A DNA stretch of 64,000 bases from Agapanthus africanus. Lineage: Eukaryota; Streptophyta; Magnoliopsida; Asparagales; Amaryllidaceae. The stretch spans positions 622,385,348 through 622,449,347 of the forward strand of contig CM057342.1 in the NCBI GenBank assembly GCA_030015575.1, given 5' to 3'. The position numbers and the translations under genes were made by a program. Below are positions 11,865-20,794 of this stretch, piece by piece; the first letter of the stretch is position 1, and each line of letters opens with the position of its first letter. Below the pieces are notes generated by a model. That model was not told the DNA's origin and made no database searches. It saw only the letters and a program-made list of their open reading frames with translations.

Positions 11865-12135
11865 CCCCTACGGTGTAGTCCGTAGGGGCAAATATGTGCC
11901 CCTACGGATTAAACAGTAGGGGCTAAGTTTAAAATTTTTTAAATTTATTTTAAATTTTTTAAAAAATGCCCTTACGTTTAGAACCGTGGAGGCAAGTAAA
12001 TGCCTCTACGGTTACAACTGTAGAGGCAAAATATCAGAAAAAGTAAGAGAAAAATATCACAAAACCTGATATTTATCTTCTACGGTTTCAGCCGTAGGGG
12101 CGTCACTTGCCCCCATGGTCATAACCGTAAGGGCA
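11865..12135. repeat. Array of six hairpin units built on CCCCTACGG / CCGTAGGGG
   Basis: The units are: CCCCTACGG/CCGTAGGGG at 11865-11888; GCCCCTAC/GTAGGGGC at 11898-11923; an imperfect TGCC..TACG unit at 11967-11994; TGCCTCTAC/GTAGAGGCA at 12001-12028; CTACGG/CCGTAG at 12080-12097; and TGCCC..ATGGT/ACCGT..GGGCA at 12108-12135. A further ATATCAG/CTGATAT pair brackets part of the array near 12031-12072. Arrays of short inverted motifs of this kind are typical of CACTA subterminal regions, where transposase binds. Confidence 0.7.
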
Positions 12136-12713
12136 TATAATTTTTTTTTAAAATTCTTCTCCTATTTTCTTTTTGTCCTGTACAGGATAATATATATAGC
12201 ACATATGAATACAGAATTTTTTTCCCAAAACATCCCATTCGTAATATATATATAACGAAATAACCAAACAAAATGCAAAATCAGAATAAAAAATCAAAAT
12301 ATACAACAAACAATATCCAAGATATACAATACATATCAAATATAGTACATACATCGCAAAAAAATGAAAAAAATATAAATACATCGCTACTGGCTCGGTC
12401 CAGATGCTCCATCTCCAAGTATTTGGGAAATCCGGCGCAGCTAGTCTTCGATGTAGCCTTGGGCCGACAAAAGTTGAAAAACTGGATCGTCAGGAGTTGG
12501 GGTGGGCTGTGGTGCTGAACCAATTGGATGTGGAAAGAATGGCTTGCGGAGCCGAAAGAGTAGAATGTGCAGCCGCAGCCGAAATAGTGGCTTGCGGAGC
12601 TGCAGCTGCAGCCGACGTAGTGGCTTGCGAAGCCGGAGCCGCAGCAGTGGCCTGTCGAATATGTAAAATTTAAACATTTGTGTAATTTAGGGTTTGGGGT
12701 TAGGCTTTGGACT

Positions 12714-12912
12714 TGTTTATATGTGTGTCTGAGTATGTATGTGTGTTTGTGATTGTGTGTATGTGTGTGCATGTGGTGTATGTGTGCGCACACGCGCGCG
12801 CGTGCATGTGTGTATGTATGTGTATGTGTGTGTGTCTGTGCGTATGTGTATGTGTGTGTGCGTGTATGCATACACATATGCATACACATACACACACACA
12901 TACACACATGCC
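12714..12912. repeat. GT/GTAT microsatellite that switches strand
   Basis: The left part is (TGTG/TGTA)n and the right part is (CACA/TACA)n, meeting near 12861-12890 where gtatgcatacacatatgcatac forms short palindromes. The long open frames across it are low-complexity translations and not genes. Confidence 0.9.
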
Positions 12913-13170
12913 CCTAACTATTATAGCTTTTCACTAAAACACCTTGAAAATTTAACTAAATGATTCATCTTCTAAAATTAACTAAATTATCATAAATTTC
13001 ACTAAAATACCCATAACCATTGTTTTTTTTCACTGAACTATCATTAAAATTTTTAATAAAAAAACTCATTTGCTTAATTTTACTTATTTAAATTAAAATA
13101 CCCTTAACTATTGTTGCTTTTCCACTAAAATACCTTTAACTATTGTTACTTTTCACTACACTACCTGCCG
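12905..13170. repeat. Degenerate minisatellite, four to five units
   Basis: Variants of a unit reading roughly ccttaactattgttgctttt + cactaaaatac recur about every 45-60 bp, with diverged spacers. The sequence is AT-rich and has no coding potential. It probably lies in an intron or spacer of the CACTA-like relic. Confidence 0.55.
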
Positions 13171-13484
13171 AATCTTAGAAATAAGTGTATTTTCTTAAAG
13201 GTTTAGGGTTTTTTCTTAAGTATCTCATTTTAGAAATCTTGTTTTTTTTAACTAATTAACTTCTACCTAATTAAAAAATTGTAAATAAAAATTCTAACCA
13301 TAGATTTCACAAACAATATAGAACTTCTTCGTGTGTATGTAGGGTAGGTCATTACCCCGTGTGGTATCATCTAAATTATGTTTAACATATTCTAAAATTC
13401 ATATCAAAACATATATATAGTAGGGTTTGATTTGACAAGAGTTCAATGTAGACGAGAATGATGACGAATTACAGTTTGGCCTTG

Positions 13485-13612
13485 TTTTTGTGTGTGTGTG
13501 TATGTATGTGTATGCTTCTGTGTATGTATGTGTGTGCGTGTGTGTTTATGTGTGCGTGTGTGTATGTGTGTGTGTGTGTGTTTAGGTGTGTGTATATGTA
13601 TGTGTGTGTATA
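13485..13612. repeat. TGTG/TGTA microsatellite
   Basis: This is an uninterrupted run of tgtg, tgta and tgcg units about 130 bp long. It follows the pattern of the left arm of the microsatellite at 12714 but does not switch strand. Confidence 0.9.
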
Positions 13613-15032
13613 CGTACTATAAATTTGTGAAAATCATGGAATTCTGCGGTCAGCTCGTCCAACCGCTGCTTCAAACGTTGCTCGCGTGGGGTAGCAGAAG
13701 TAACCACCGGAGAGGAGGACAACTTCAAGTGGGATCTGCAGGGACCAGATCCTTGGCCTCTCTCCTAACCACCATGGTGCCTTCTATATACGCAGTCTGG
13801 GATATAGGTCAGTACGGCCGGATCGGTCTCTGCACTGAAATCAATCCCTTATGCATCCGCCTCTTGCACCATCCACGCCTACACCATGTAAAGCATTCAA
13901 ACGTAAATAAACCATTTAAATTTAAACTTATTAAAAAAAATTCATTTAGTATTAGAACAAATATTAACACTTACGTAATACTCCTAAGTACCAGCATCGG
14001 AATATCGAAGTTCGCCCGTGACCGAATCTCTAAATGAAGTGTGGACGGATAGATAATCCATCAACATGCTCGTTGTGCCATCCTGAGCCACGGTTTCAGC
14101 TCTCTGAAATTGACCAAATACATGCATATATAACATAAATTTTCATATTGCATTATATCGAAAGAGATATCTTGTAATTTACCTTTTCCACCATAGCCCG
14201 ATTCATGTTCCTCGAGCCGCCGATGTAGGTTGGTCGACCCTTCTTTGTCGAATTCCGATTCTCCTTATTTTGCGCGGCCTGTTTCAACTTATGCTCAGAT
14301 GCCTAAAACTCGTACAAGAGAGGAAATGTCTCTAAATCGACGTCTGCAAAGGCCGAAGAATATAGGAGAGCCACCCTCTCCGCCTCGGAGGTCGCCAACC
14401 ATATATCATAGAAATCAAATTTCATCTTACCCCAATTATACCGAACATGGCCCTGCATGCTTTTCGTGAGGCCCCGATAAATAGCCTGAAGATCAAGTCC
14501 TCTATGATGGTCACCGGGATTAAGGGTCTGAAAGTTGTAATCGATATGCAAATACAATAAATTAATGTCGTTAAATTATAAGTGCAGAATGATAGTAAAT
14601 GTATTTTGATAAATCAAATAAAAACATTTAATAATACCTGAACCTACTCAAAGAGGAGGTCGAAGGAGCGCTTGTACTGATCACCCCATTCAAGGTGAAG
14701 GGGATACTTCTTGAAGTGACGGCTCTCATCCCCCATATACTGGCCAAACTTCTCAGCATACTGGCCATTGGGTCAGCATCTGGCGGTAAAGGGGAGGGGG
14801 AATGGTCCTTGGCCCTTAGCAGCATTGGGTTTCATCTTGTAGAATTGAGTCAGCCCTTGAGTCTTATGGACAGGTCGTGGCTGTTTTGCATCTGTAAAAT
14901 ATATAGATATACATGCAATATCAAGACAAAACAAATTATACGTACAATAATCAATAAAACAAGGATATATACCTGGGGTGATAACAACACGAGCCTGAGC
15001 CCGGGCAGTAGCACGAGCGGGTCGATAGTTCC

Positions 15033-17181
15033 TGTTGGATATATGTGCCCTCAAGGCAATTATTGTAATTGAAGGAGGTCCAATACGAGAGAACAATCTT
15101 ACTCGAGATGATAGTATCCTATCTGGTTTGTTTTTATCTTATATGTGATACGTTTTATTCATTATCACGTATCGTTTAGACATGAGACAAAGCCCTTAGG
15201 ATTTTGCTTGACTCCCAGGACGATGATGAAGATCATACTAGTGGGGTTTGGGTAGTCGATAAGCACATCCTTAAATGTCCCTAATCGTAGGAGTATCGAG
15301 ACTGGACATCGGTACTCCAGTTTAGACAAGTGTGTACGTTTCCTAACCCGGTTGGAGGGTGATATCTGGTCGCATAGATATTGGTGTTTGATACCGAGGA
15401 TGGTATACAGGTGCTCATCAGATGAGTTACACTGGACAGACTCACCGAGAACTCCTAGTTGATGATATATCAATATCAGGTAGCAGTTCTCTGGTGATGA
15501 TAGTACAACGTAGTCCCTCGACCTAAGATCACCACAGTGTCTCATATATGCTGCCACTATACATAGATTACTACCCTACCACGGCTCTACAGAGTCATGT
15601 AAACAAGTTTTAGTTGTGTATAACCCCGAAGCACATGGAGGCAGTGAGCGGTCGAAAGGATTCGTCTCTCCCCGGTATAGGGAGTTGATGTTCGCATAGT
15701 GCATGATTAACCATAATCAGAAATCCTCGGCCAGGGTGGTTGAGATAAACTGATAAATGTTATTAATTGTATCTTAAAGTGGTTACGAGTTTTATATCAG
15801 CACGACTTATCGGGTTACTGGGGGTCTGACAGTATCCACCCTATAGACCTGGTATGTGATACTCTTCGACGAAGAGACTGGACTGTATGTCATTCGTCGC
15901 TTATAAGGTTTGTTGGGTTCGGATGAGTTTGCTTGTCGACCTACCTCTTTGCTCAATATCCGGATAGTCGTTATGTACAGCTACTACTGCTGACGTGCTT
16001 GTAGCTTAACCCGTGAGGGGATTGAATCTGAAAGTGTTTCAGATTCAATCGGATATGATCCTATTTGTCCTACTGCTGGCATATTATCTGGTCTTTAAAA
16101 TCCCACAACAAAAGTTCCTGTCCCGGCAAAATGATGAGGTATCGTGCGTATAGGGATACGTACGGGGGTTCGATCAAATATGTGTATGGGATACGTATAA
16201 TTTAATCGGACAGTGGATAATACTAACCGGCTTATTCCATAAGCCGGAATATTAAGTCAAGTGCTGACTTAATAACCAAACATATGATATGGTTTCTAGT
16301 ATTATGTATAAGATATACGCACTCTCTAAATTAATAGTATTTTATACTGATGTATTGTTATGTATACGGTACGTAACAAGTGTATGTATTTGATACACGT
16401 GTTCTTCTCTCTAAGATTATATATTATTATTATTATGTATATAGATACATAATACATATATGTATATGGATATGTATACAGTCTCTCATTTATACGTATA
16501 GGACATGTATAATACTTGCTTCGTATTTTGATACAAAATGTATTCGTATTTTGATACAAATACATTTACATTGTCAAATGGTGACATATTTGCATGTAGG
16601 TCCCACACTCTATTTGGATAGTTATATGGGTGAGCGAGCATGGATATATATCAAATAAAAGTAAAAGAATAAGAAAAGAAGAGAAGAGAAGAGAAGGAAA
16701 AAAGGGGGAGTGTATGTGTGATATACACACACACTCTTTTTCTTTTGCACACAATTCTATGCATCTTTTTTCATCTCCTTTTTTCAAGAGAGCTCTACAC
16801 TTCTTCTTCTCTAATTTTTCCTTGGAGATGAAGGAAAATTCACATCATCACTATCTCATACATCCTAGAAAGTTTATAAGCTAATTGCTTCACTAAAATA
16901 GTGAAGTTGAAGTTTCGGGCATGTTTTTTCATGTGGAACTTCTTTGACGAGATGGTCGGCCACCGAGCTTTTTCGTGACACCAATGAAGACTAACCGGAG
17001 TCCAAGAAGAGGTGGCTAACGCTCCATAAAGGTTGTGGCTCCTAATCCCCTCTCTTGGTTTTGTTACAACACTAGTATTTGGTTTGATCTTGTGTTTAGA
17101 TATGGTGCTAAGTTTGACAATTTTTTGTTGTGTTTTCCGCCACGGTCTACTATCGTAGCGACCCTAGCACCATACCTTATA
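15033..17181 (+). repeat. 5' LTR of F
   Basis: It starts with TGTTGGATATATG and ends next to the primer site at ctta(t/c)a. The last base pair is TA where CA is expected, so the end is placed by alignment to E. Stem-loops are abundant: the perfect 14-bp palindrome at 16020-16050, a pair TATGTGTAT/ATACGTATA near 16181-16201, CCGGCTT/AAGCCGG near 16229-16249, and TATTAAGTCA/TGACTTAATA near 16251-16275. An AT-rich stretch of tat/atac repeats spans 16400-16560. Confidence 0.85.
16020..16050. repeat. Perfect 14-bp-arm palindrome in the LTR of F
   Basis: GATTGAATCTGAAA (16020-16033) faces TTTCAGATTCAATC (16037-16050) around gtg. It lies where the LTRs of A-E have only a short ctttcag stretch, so it is specific to F. 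Confidence 0.9.
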
Positions 17182-17182
17182 G

Positions 17183-17195
17183 TGGTATCAGAGCC
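17183..17195 (+). other. Primer binding site of F (tRNA-iMet)
   Basis: tggtatcagagcc lies one base from the LTR end, identical to that of E, A and B. Confidence 0.95.
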
Positions 17196-18412
17196 AATTC
17201 AAATCTAGTAGTTGTTTTTGTGACAAATTGATGTATAAAACACAAGCTATTCCAAATATTGCTCACTGTTTTGGAAAATCAGCCAATATTTATTTCATTT
17301 TTGCGAAATTTCGATCACCGGGGGTCTTATGGTCTGAACCGAGGCTTGATGAGTGATCGTTGGTAACCTTAGGAAGTTTTACGGGGGTTAAAGTGGAACC
17401 CACACCCAAGACTACCAAGTTGTGACCTCAGGTGTGGGCTCCAAACCGAGAGCACCCTTAAAGGTGCTCTCGGTTTGAGCTTGCTGTCCCAAGGTCACCA
17501 TTTGGTGGCCTTGGGATGGGGGCCCTACCTATACCCCTTCCGTGCCCTTAGGGTCATGCCCGAGGTCCCCTCAGGGTCTCGGGCAAGTTTTAGGTCGTTT
17601 TGAGCTCGTTTAATAGAAAAATGAATGGATTTTGGACAGCCGGGGTGCATTTGAAATCCAGTTTTTGGAATTTCGATTTTGTGACTCCGTGGGTTATGAA
17701 TTAGTTTGCCATGGGTTTTCAAATTATCTTGATGAAGTGTTCTATCGAATTAGTTTGATTGCGTATGTGATACGAGGTGTTTAACGTCGACAAATTGATT
17801 CGATCAATTTGACGAAGTTACACGTTTGTGCGTCTAGGATTGGTATGCTTGGAATGTGTTTGGATTGTCGCAAAATGAATAGCCCCTTGCGGAATGATAT
17901 GTGTTGTATTTTCATTTCTTTTTATGTCAAGCCTGGTATATTCATTTGTTCAGGACATGCACCAGCTTGTGGCCGCCGTTTCCGCTTTATGTATATTCTT
18001 TATTTCGGGACATAGCGGTTCACATGTGTTTGTAGACGCCGCTTTATGTATTATTATTTGTCAGGACATGATCAGGTTGAGATCGTTGTCACCGTTGTAT
18101 AATAAATGTTATAGGTTTAACCCGCGGTGAAACGCACAAGCGGCCGGGTTCTAGATTGCAGCGGGTGGCCATCTCAAGGAGTTGGGATTGGGCCAATCGA
18201 GTTTAGAATTGGCGGGTTGCTTACCACACTTATAGGTGGTATAGGATATACCCGGGGAGGAGTGCTCAAGTCACCGGATTCAAGAAAGTGTCTGGTGGCC
18301 CCCTTATAGTGATGATGTTGGGTTGTCTCGTTTCTTGGCTGGTAGCTTGCCGCCCTCATAGGGGTCTGCTTTTGGCTATACATGGGCTATTCACACGATC
18401 CGGGAATGTCGT
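17196..18412 (+). other. Leader of F up to the G insertion
   Basis: No coding frame is recognised. The last 300 bp align with the leader of A-E (ggcgggttgc, cataggggtct, gctattcacacgatcc), which places the break just before the position where the others have cgggtttcag. A strong inverted repeat, gagcaccctt/aaggtgctc, lies near 17450-17475. Confidence 0.7.
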
Positions 18413-18469
18413 TGTTCCCTCATAAAAAATTACCTTTTAATTAAACACAATCAGGCAGTGTCTCACGTG

Positions 18470-18735
18470 CTCCCCACGTGAGTGCCATCTTTGGTAGGAT
18501 TAAATCCTATAATAGAGCCTCACATGAAACACACGTGGGCGCTGGCTAATCCTCTGATGGCGCCTCACATGAAATACACGTGGGTGCCGGCGTGCAAAGC
18601 ACGTGGTGCCTGGTTCTGTAATAATTAAATTTTTTGGCGGCATCCACGTGCACAAAACATGAGCGTCGGCGTCCAGATAAAGGGCAAGAAGAATTAAATT
18701 CTACATGGGAATTATTTCCCTAAAATCACGTGATA
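18470..18735. promoter_or_regulatory. Cluster of CACGTG (G-box) motifs in the LTR of G
   Basis: CACGTG or its immediate variants occur at about 18477, 18533, 18578, 18602, 18644 and 18727, with two near-repeats of the block cacatgaaa.acacgtggg.gc. CACGTG is the plant G-box bound by bZIP and bHLH factors. The position upstream of the TATA box fits a U3 enhancer; function is inference. Confidence 0.5.
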
Positions 18736-20185
18736 TTATCTGTTAAATAGAGCCATTGGATCAAAGATTTGATGATAGAATTAAATTCTATTAGGGAAAA
18801 AATATCTCCATGATCAAATATTCTCTGTTAAACAGAGAACCGTTGGATTAAAAATCCAATTGTGATTAAAAATCATCAAATATAGAATTAAATTCTATTA
18901 TGGGAAAATATCTCCCCGATCTTTCTAAATGAGAAAGATATTCTTTACTGGATTAAAGATCCAATGTTAGAATTAAATTCTAATATGAGAAAATATTTCC
19001 CAAATCTTTCTAAAAGAAAAAGATATACTCTGAACCTTTGGATTAAAAATCCAATGGTGATTAAAAATCACCATTTGATAGAATAAAATTCTATTTATGC
19101 GAAAATATTTTCCTAATCTTGTTAAAAACAAGAAAATATATTCTGTAAAATAGAAACCACTGGATCAAAGATTCAACGGTGGATAAAATTCCCCAAATGA
19201 TCTTTGAGACTAATTAAATCAATTGGAATCTCTTAATGAGAGATTTACTCAAAACCGATCAACAATTTGCCTTGCCTATATAAAGGACCTAAGACTTCAA
19301 GTCTTACAGACACGCAAAAAAAGAGAGAGAACCATCTATAAGCTTCTGCAAACAAAAAGCTGCAACAGAGAATTTAATTCTCCTTTCAAAGAAGAAGATC
19401 CTCCTTTTTCCAAACCCTAGGTAAAGAATAAAAAAGAGATTAAATATATCTCCTTTACTTAGTACAAGTAAAAAAAAAACAAGGGCTTAATCCTCCACAA
19501 AAGAACTTGGTTCTTTCTTTGGATCTGAGATCCGTTAGACAAATCTCCCCATAAGTTGAGAATTTAATTCTCATTGGGAAGATTTTGTTCTTCAGACTCA
19601 AAATCTAGAAGAAAAAACTAGATAAATAGAAAAGACAGAAAATAAACATATTTCAGGAATTTAATTTATTTGAAAAAATGGTTTTACCCTATAAAGAACT
19701 TAGTTCTTATAATAAAAAAAACATAAGAACTTAGTTCTCAAAGAAAAACTTGATCCCAAATTTTCAAAACAGAGATCTTGATGATCATTAATGGCTAAAA
19801 ATACCATTACCAGAGATTAAATCTCTGAAAGAAAAGAACTTAGCGTCTTACGTGCTTCCCATGTGAGCGCTCAATAAAGAAAGGAGCTCAGCGCCTCCCG
19901 TGCTTCCCATGTGACCGCCAGAGCAACAATTAAGTGCTTAGCACTTCTGAATAAAGGGGAAAAGCCCAAGATTGAGCAGACCGAGCCCAAATTGGCTAAG
20001 TCTCTCTGAAGATGCTTACAGCTGAGCCCAAATGCTCTGTTGTTAGATCTTAACTAAATTTGATGATCCTGAAAATATTTCTAAGTTGATCTTAGTCTCA
20101 AATAAGACTAACACATCCTTAGTTAAAATAAATTGAGCCCAAATGCTCATATATTTAAGTTGATCTTAATCTAAAAATAGATTAA
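18690..20185. repeat. Palindrome-packed LTR/leader of G
   Basis: More than twenty short perfect or near-perfect palindromes follow one another. Examples: TAGAATT/AATTCTA (18776-18790), TTCTCTGTT/AACAGAGAA (18821-18839), TTGGATT/AATCCAA (18843-18859 and 19038-19054), AATGGTGATT/AATCACCATT (19053-19075), CTTGTT/AACAAG (19118-19132), GAGAATT/AATTCTC (19368-19382 and 19558-19572), AAAGAAC/GTTCTTT (19500-19516), GGATCT/AGATCC (19521-19533), AAGAAC/GTTCTT (19694-19708), CAGAGATT/AATCTCTG (19811-19827). Most are centred on TTAAA or TTAG. The first half consists of four to five tandem units of about 85-130 bp. Confidence 0.85.
19276..19286 (+). promoter_or_regulatory. Putative TATA box of G
   Basis: CTATATAAAGG is a strong plant TATA match within the LTR, downstream of the G-box cluster and followed after about 30 bp by a C/A-rich stretch suited to transcription start. 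No other TATA match of this quality is seen in the LTR. Confidence 0.6.
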
Positions 20186-20656
20186 CGGTTCTTAAATAAA
20201 ATAAAATATTCTTTTGAACTAAAGGAACATACAACTTAAGTTCAAACCCAATTCTAAAATATACGGATTTTGACTAATCCACGCCTATGGGCGACGACAT
20301 AAACTAGTCTCCGTATACAATTCACGGGCAACCTTAACAAATAAAATAACACACGACATGAAGTGAACTACCGGAGAAAGAGAAAGTGGTTATCGCAACT
20401 TGATAATGTAATTAACTGCAGGGCTTACGCCTGCAGGGAAGAGCATCCCCGTAATCAAAAACCCCTCACAAATGACGTGGAATCTTATAAAGTTGGCTAC
20501 ATCGGCCACATCTATCCAAACCTCCGGTATACAGTGCCATAAATGAACTTGGTATCTTCGGAGAGGTGGATGGATGTGTCCAAATAGTATCTGCCCCCAA
20601 ATTCAGGTAATACGATCAATCCTAACTCATCTCTGTTTTTAGCGGTAAAAAGATTT

Positions 20657-20674
20657 TGGCACACCTGGTGGGAC
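20657..20674 (+). other. Putative primer binding site of G
   Basis: tggcacacctggtgggac has the TGGC opening and the GC-rich look of plant gypsy primer sites. I cannot name the tRNA from sequence alone. Confidence 0.55.
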
Positions 20675-20794
20675 TTCTTCTTTCCACTCCACACTTCGTG
20701 TGTTATGATCGCGAACAAAATTATGGTTTGCTATATATTGTTTGCCCTTGGGTTCGAGATACTAAAATTTGGTGTCTCGCTTTTTTGCAGAATC

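Larger units (their letters stand above)
12400..15027 (-). pseudogene. Broken plant transposase-like gene (En/Spm type)
   Basis: Read right to left, the segments are: about 14640-14895, a frame with KQPRPVHKTQGLTQFYKMKP, one stop, then YAEKFGQYMGDESRHFKKY; about 14303-14520, with MQGHVRYNWGKMKFDFYDIW; then about 14180-14300, with KQAAQNKENRNS...GGSRN. The last resembles the NKxNR..GGS motif near the end of the Pfam Transposase_24 family. A further piece (TSMLMDYLSVHTSFRDSV) is at about 13990-14095 and a charged, coiled-coil-like piece (EQRLKQRLDELTAEF) near 13620-13690. The last piece, 12441-12677, is Ala-rich and ends PTPTPDDPVFQLLSAQGYIED. AT-rich gaps between pieces look like introns. Stops and the insertion of F make it non-functional. 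Confidence 0.5.
11845..15032 (-). mobile_element. CACTA (En/Spm)-like DNA transposon relic, partial
   Basis: A hairpin array (11865-12135) lies next to a broken - strand gene resembling plant En/Spm-associated transposase proteins. This is the usual layout of CACTA elements, where subterminal repeats flank the genes. The 5' part of the gene is cut off by insertion of copia element F at 15033 and should resume to the right of the window. I could not find a clean CACTA terminus: the left end reads atatgaaaaaatag directly after the LINE tail, so the terminal bases may be lost. The class assignment rests on layout and on the protein resemblance. Confidence 0.5.
15033..18412 (+). mobile_element. 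Copia-type LTR retrotransposon F, left part only
   Basis: It has a 5' LTR, a primer binding site and part of the leader, interrupted at about 18413 by gypsy element G. It is a distant relative of A-E: the LTR start TGTTGGATATATGTGCCCTC, the inner blocks (agactggactgtatg, ccggctt..aagccgg) and the leader all align with them, but with many changes. The rest of F should follow the end of G to the right of the window. The flanking 5 bp are GTTCC (15028-15032); the matching copy is not visible. Confidence 0.85.
18413..20650 (+). repeat. 5' LTR of G (ends approximate)
   Basis: The left edge is set where homology to the leader of F stops, at a TG (tgttccctcataaa). The right edge is set just before the primer site; no clean CA is visible there, so it may be off by tens of bases. 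The LTR contains a G-box cluster, a TATA box with TATATAA at 19277-19283 and a dense set of palindromes. The matching 3' LTR is outside the window. Confidence 0.6.

Noticed and set aside
12281..12907. A 208-codon - strand frame rich in Cys, His and Thr
   Set aside because: Its N-terminal half is translated GT/CA microsatellite and the rest crosses the broken transposase-like exon in a wrong frame.
13492..14037. A 181-codon + strand frame beginning MCVYVCVC
   Set aside because: It begins in a microsatellite and then runs antisense to the - strand transposase-like relic.
15033..16118. A solo LTR of about 1.08 kb ending at acaac(aaaa), with GTTCC on both sides (15028 and 16114)
   Set aside because: Sequence after 16114 continues to align with the LTRs of A-E and leads to a primer site at 17183, so the LTR is about 2.15 kb and the second GTTCC is chance.
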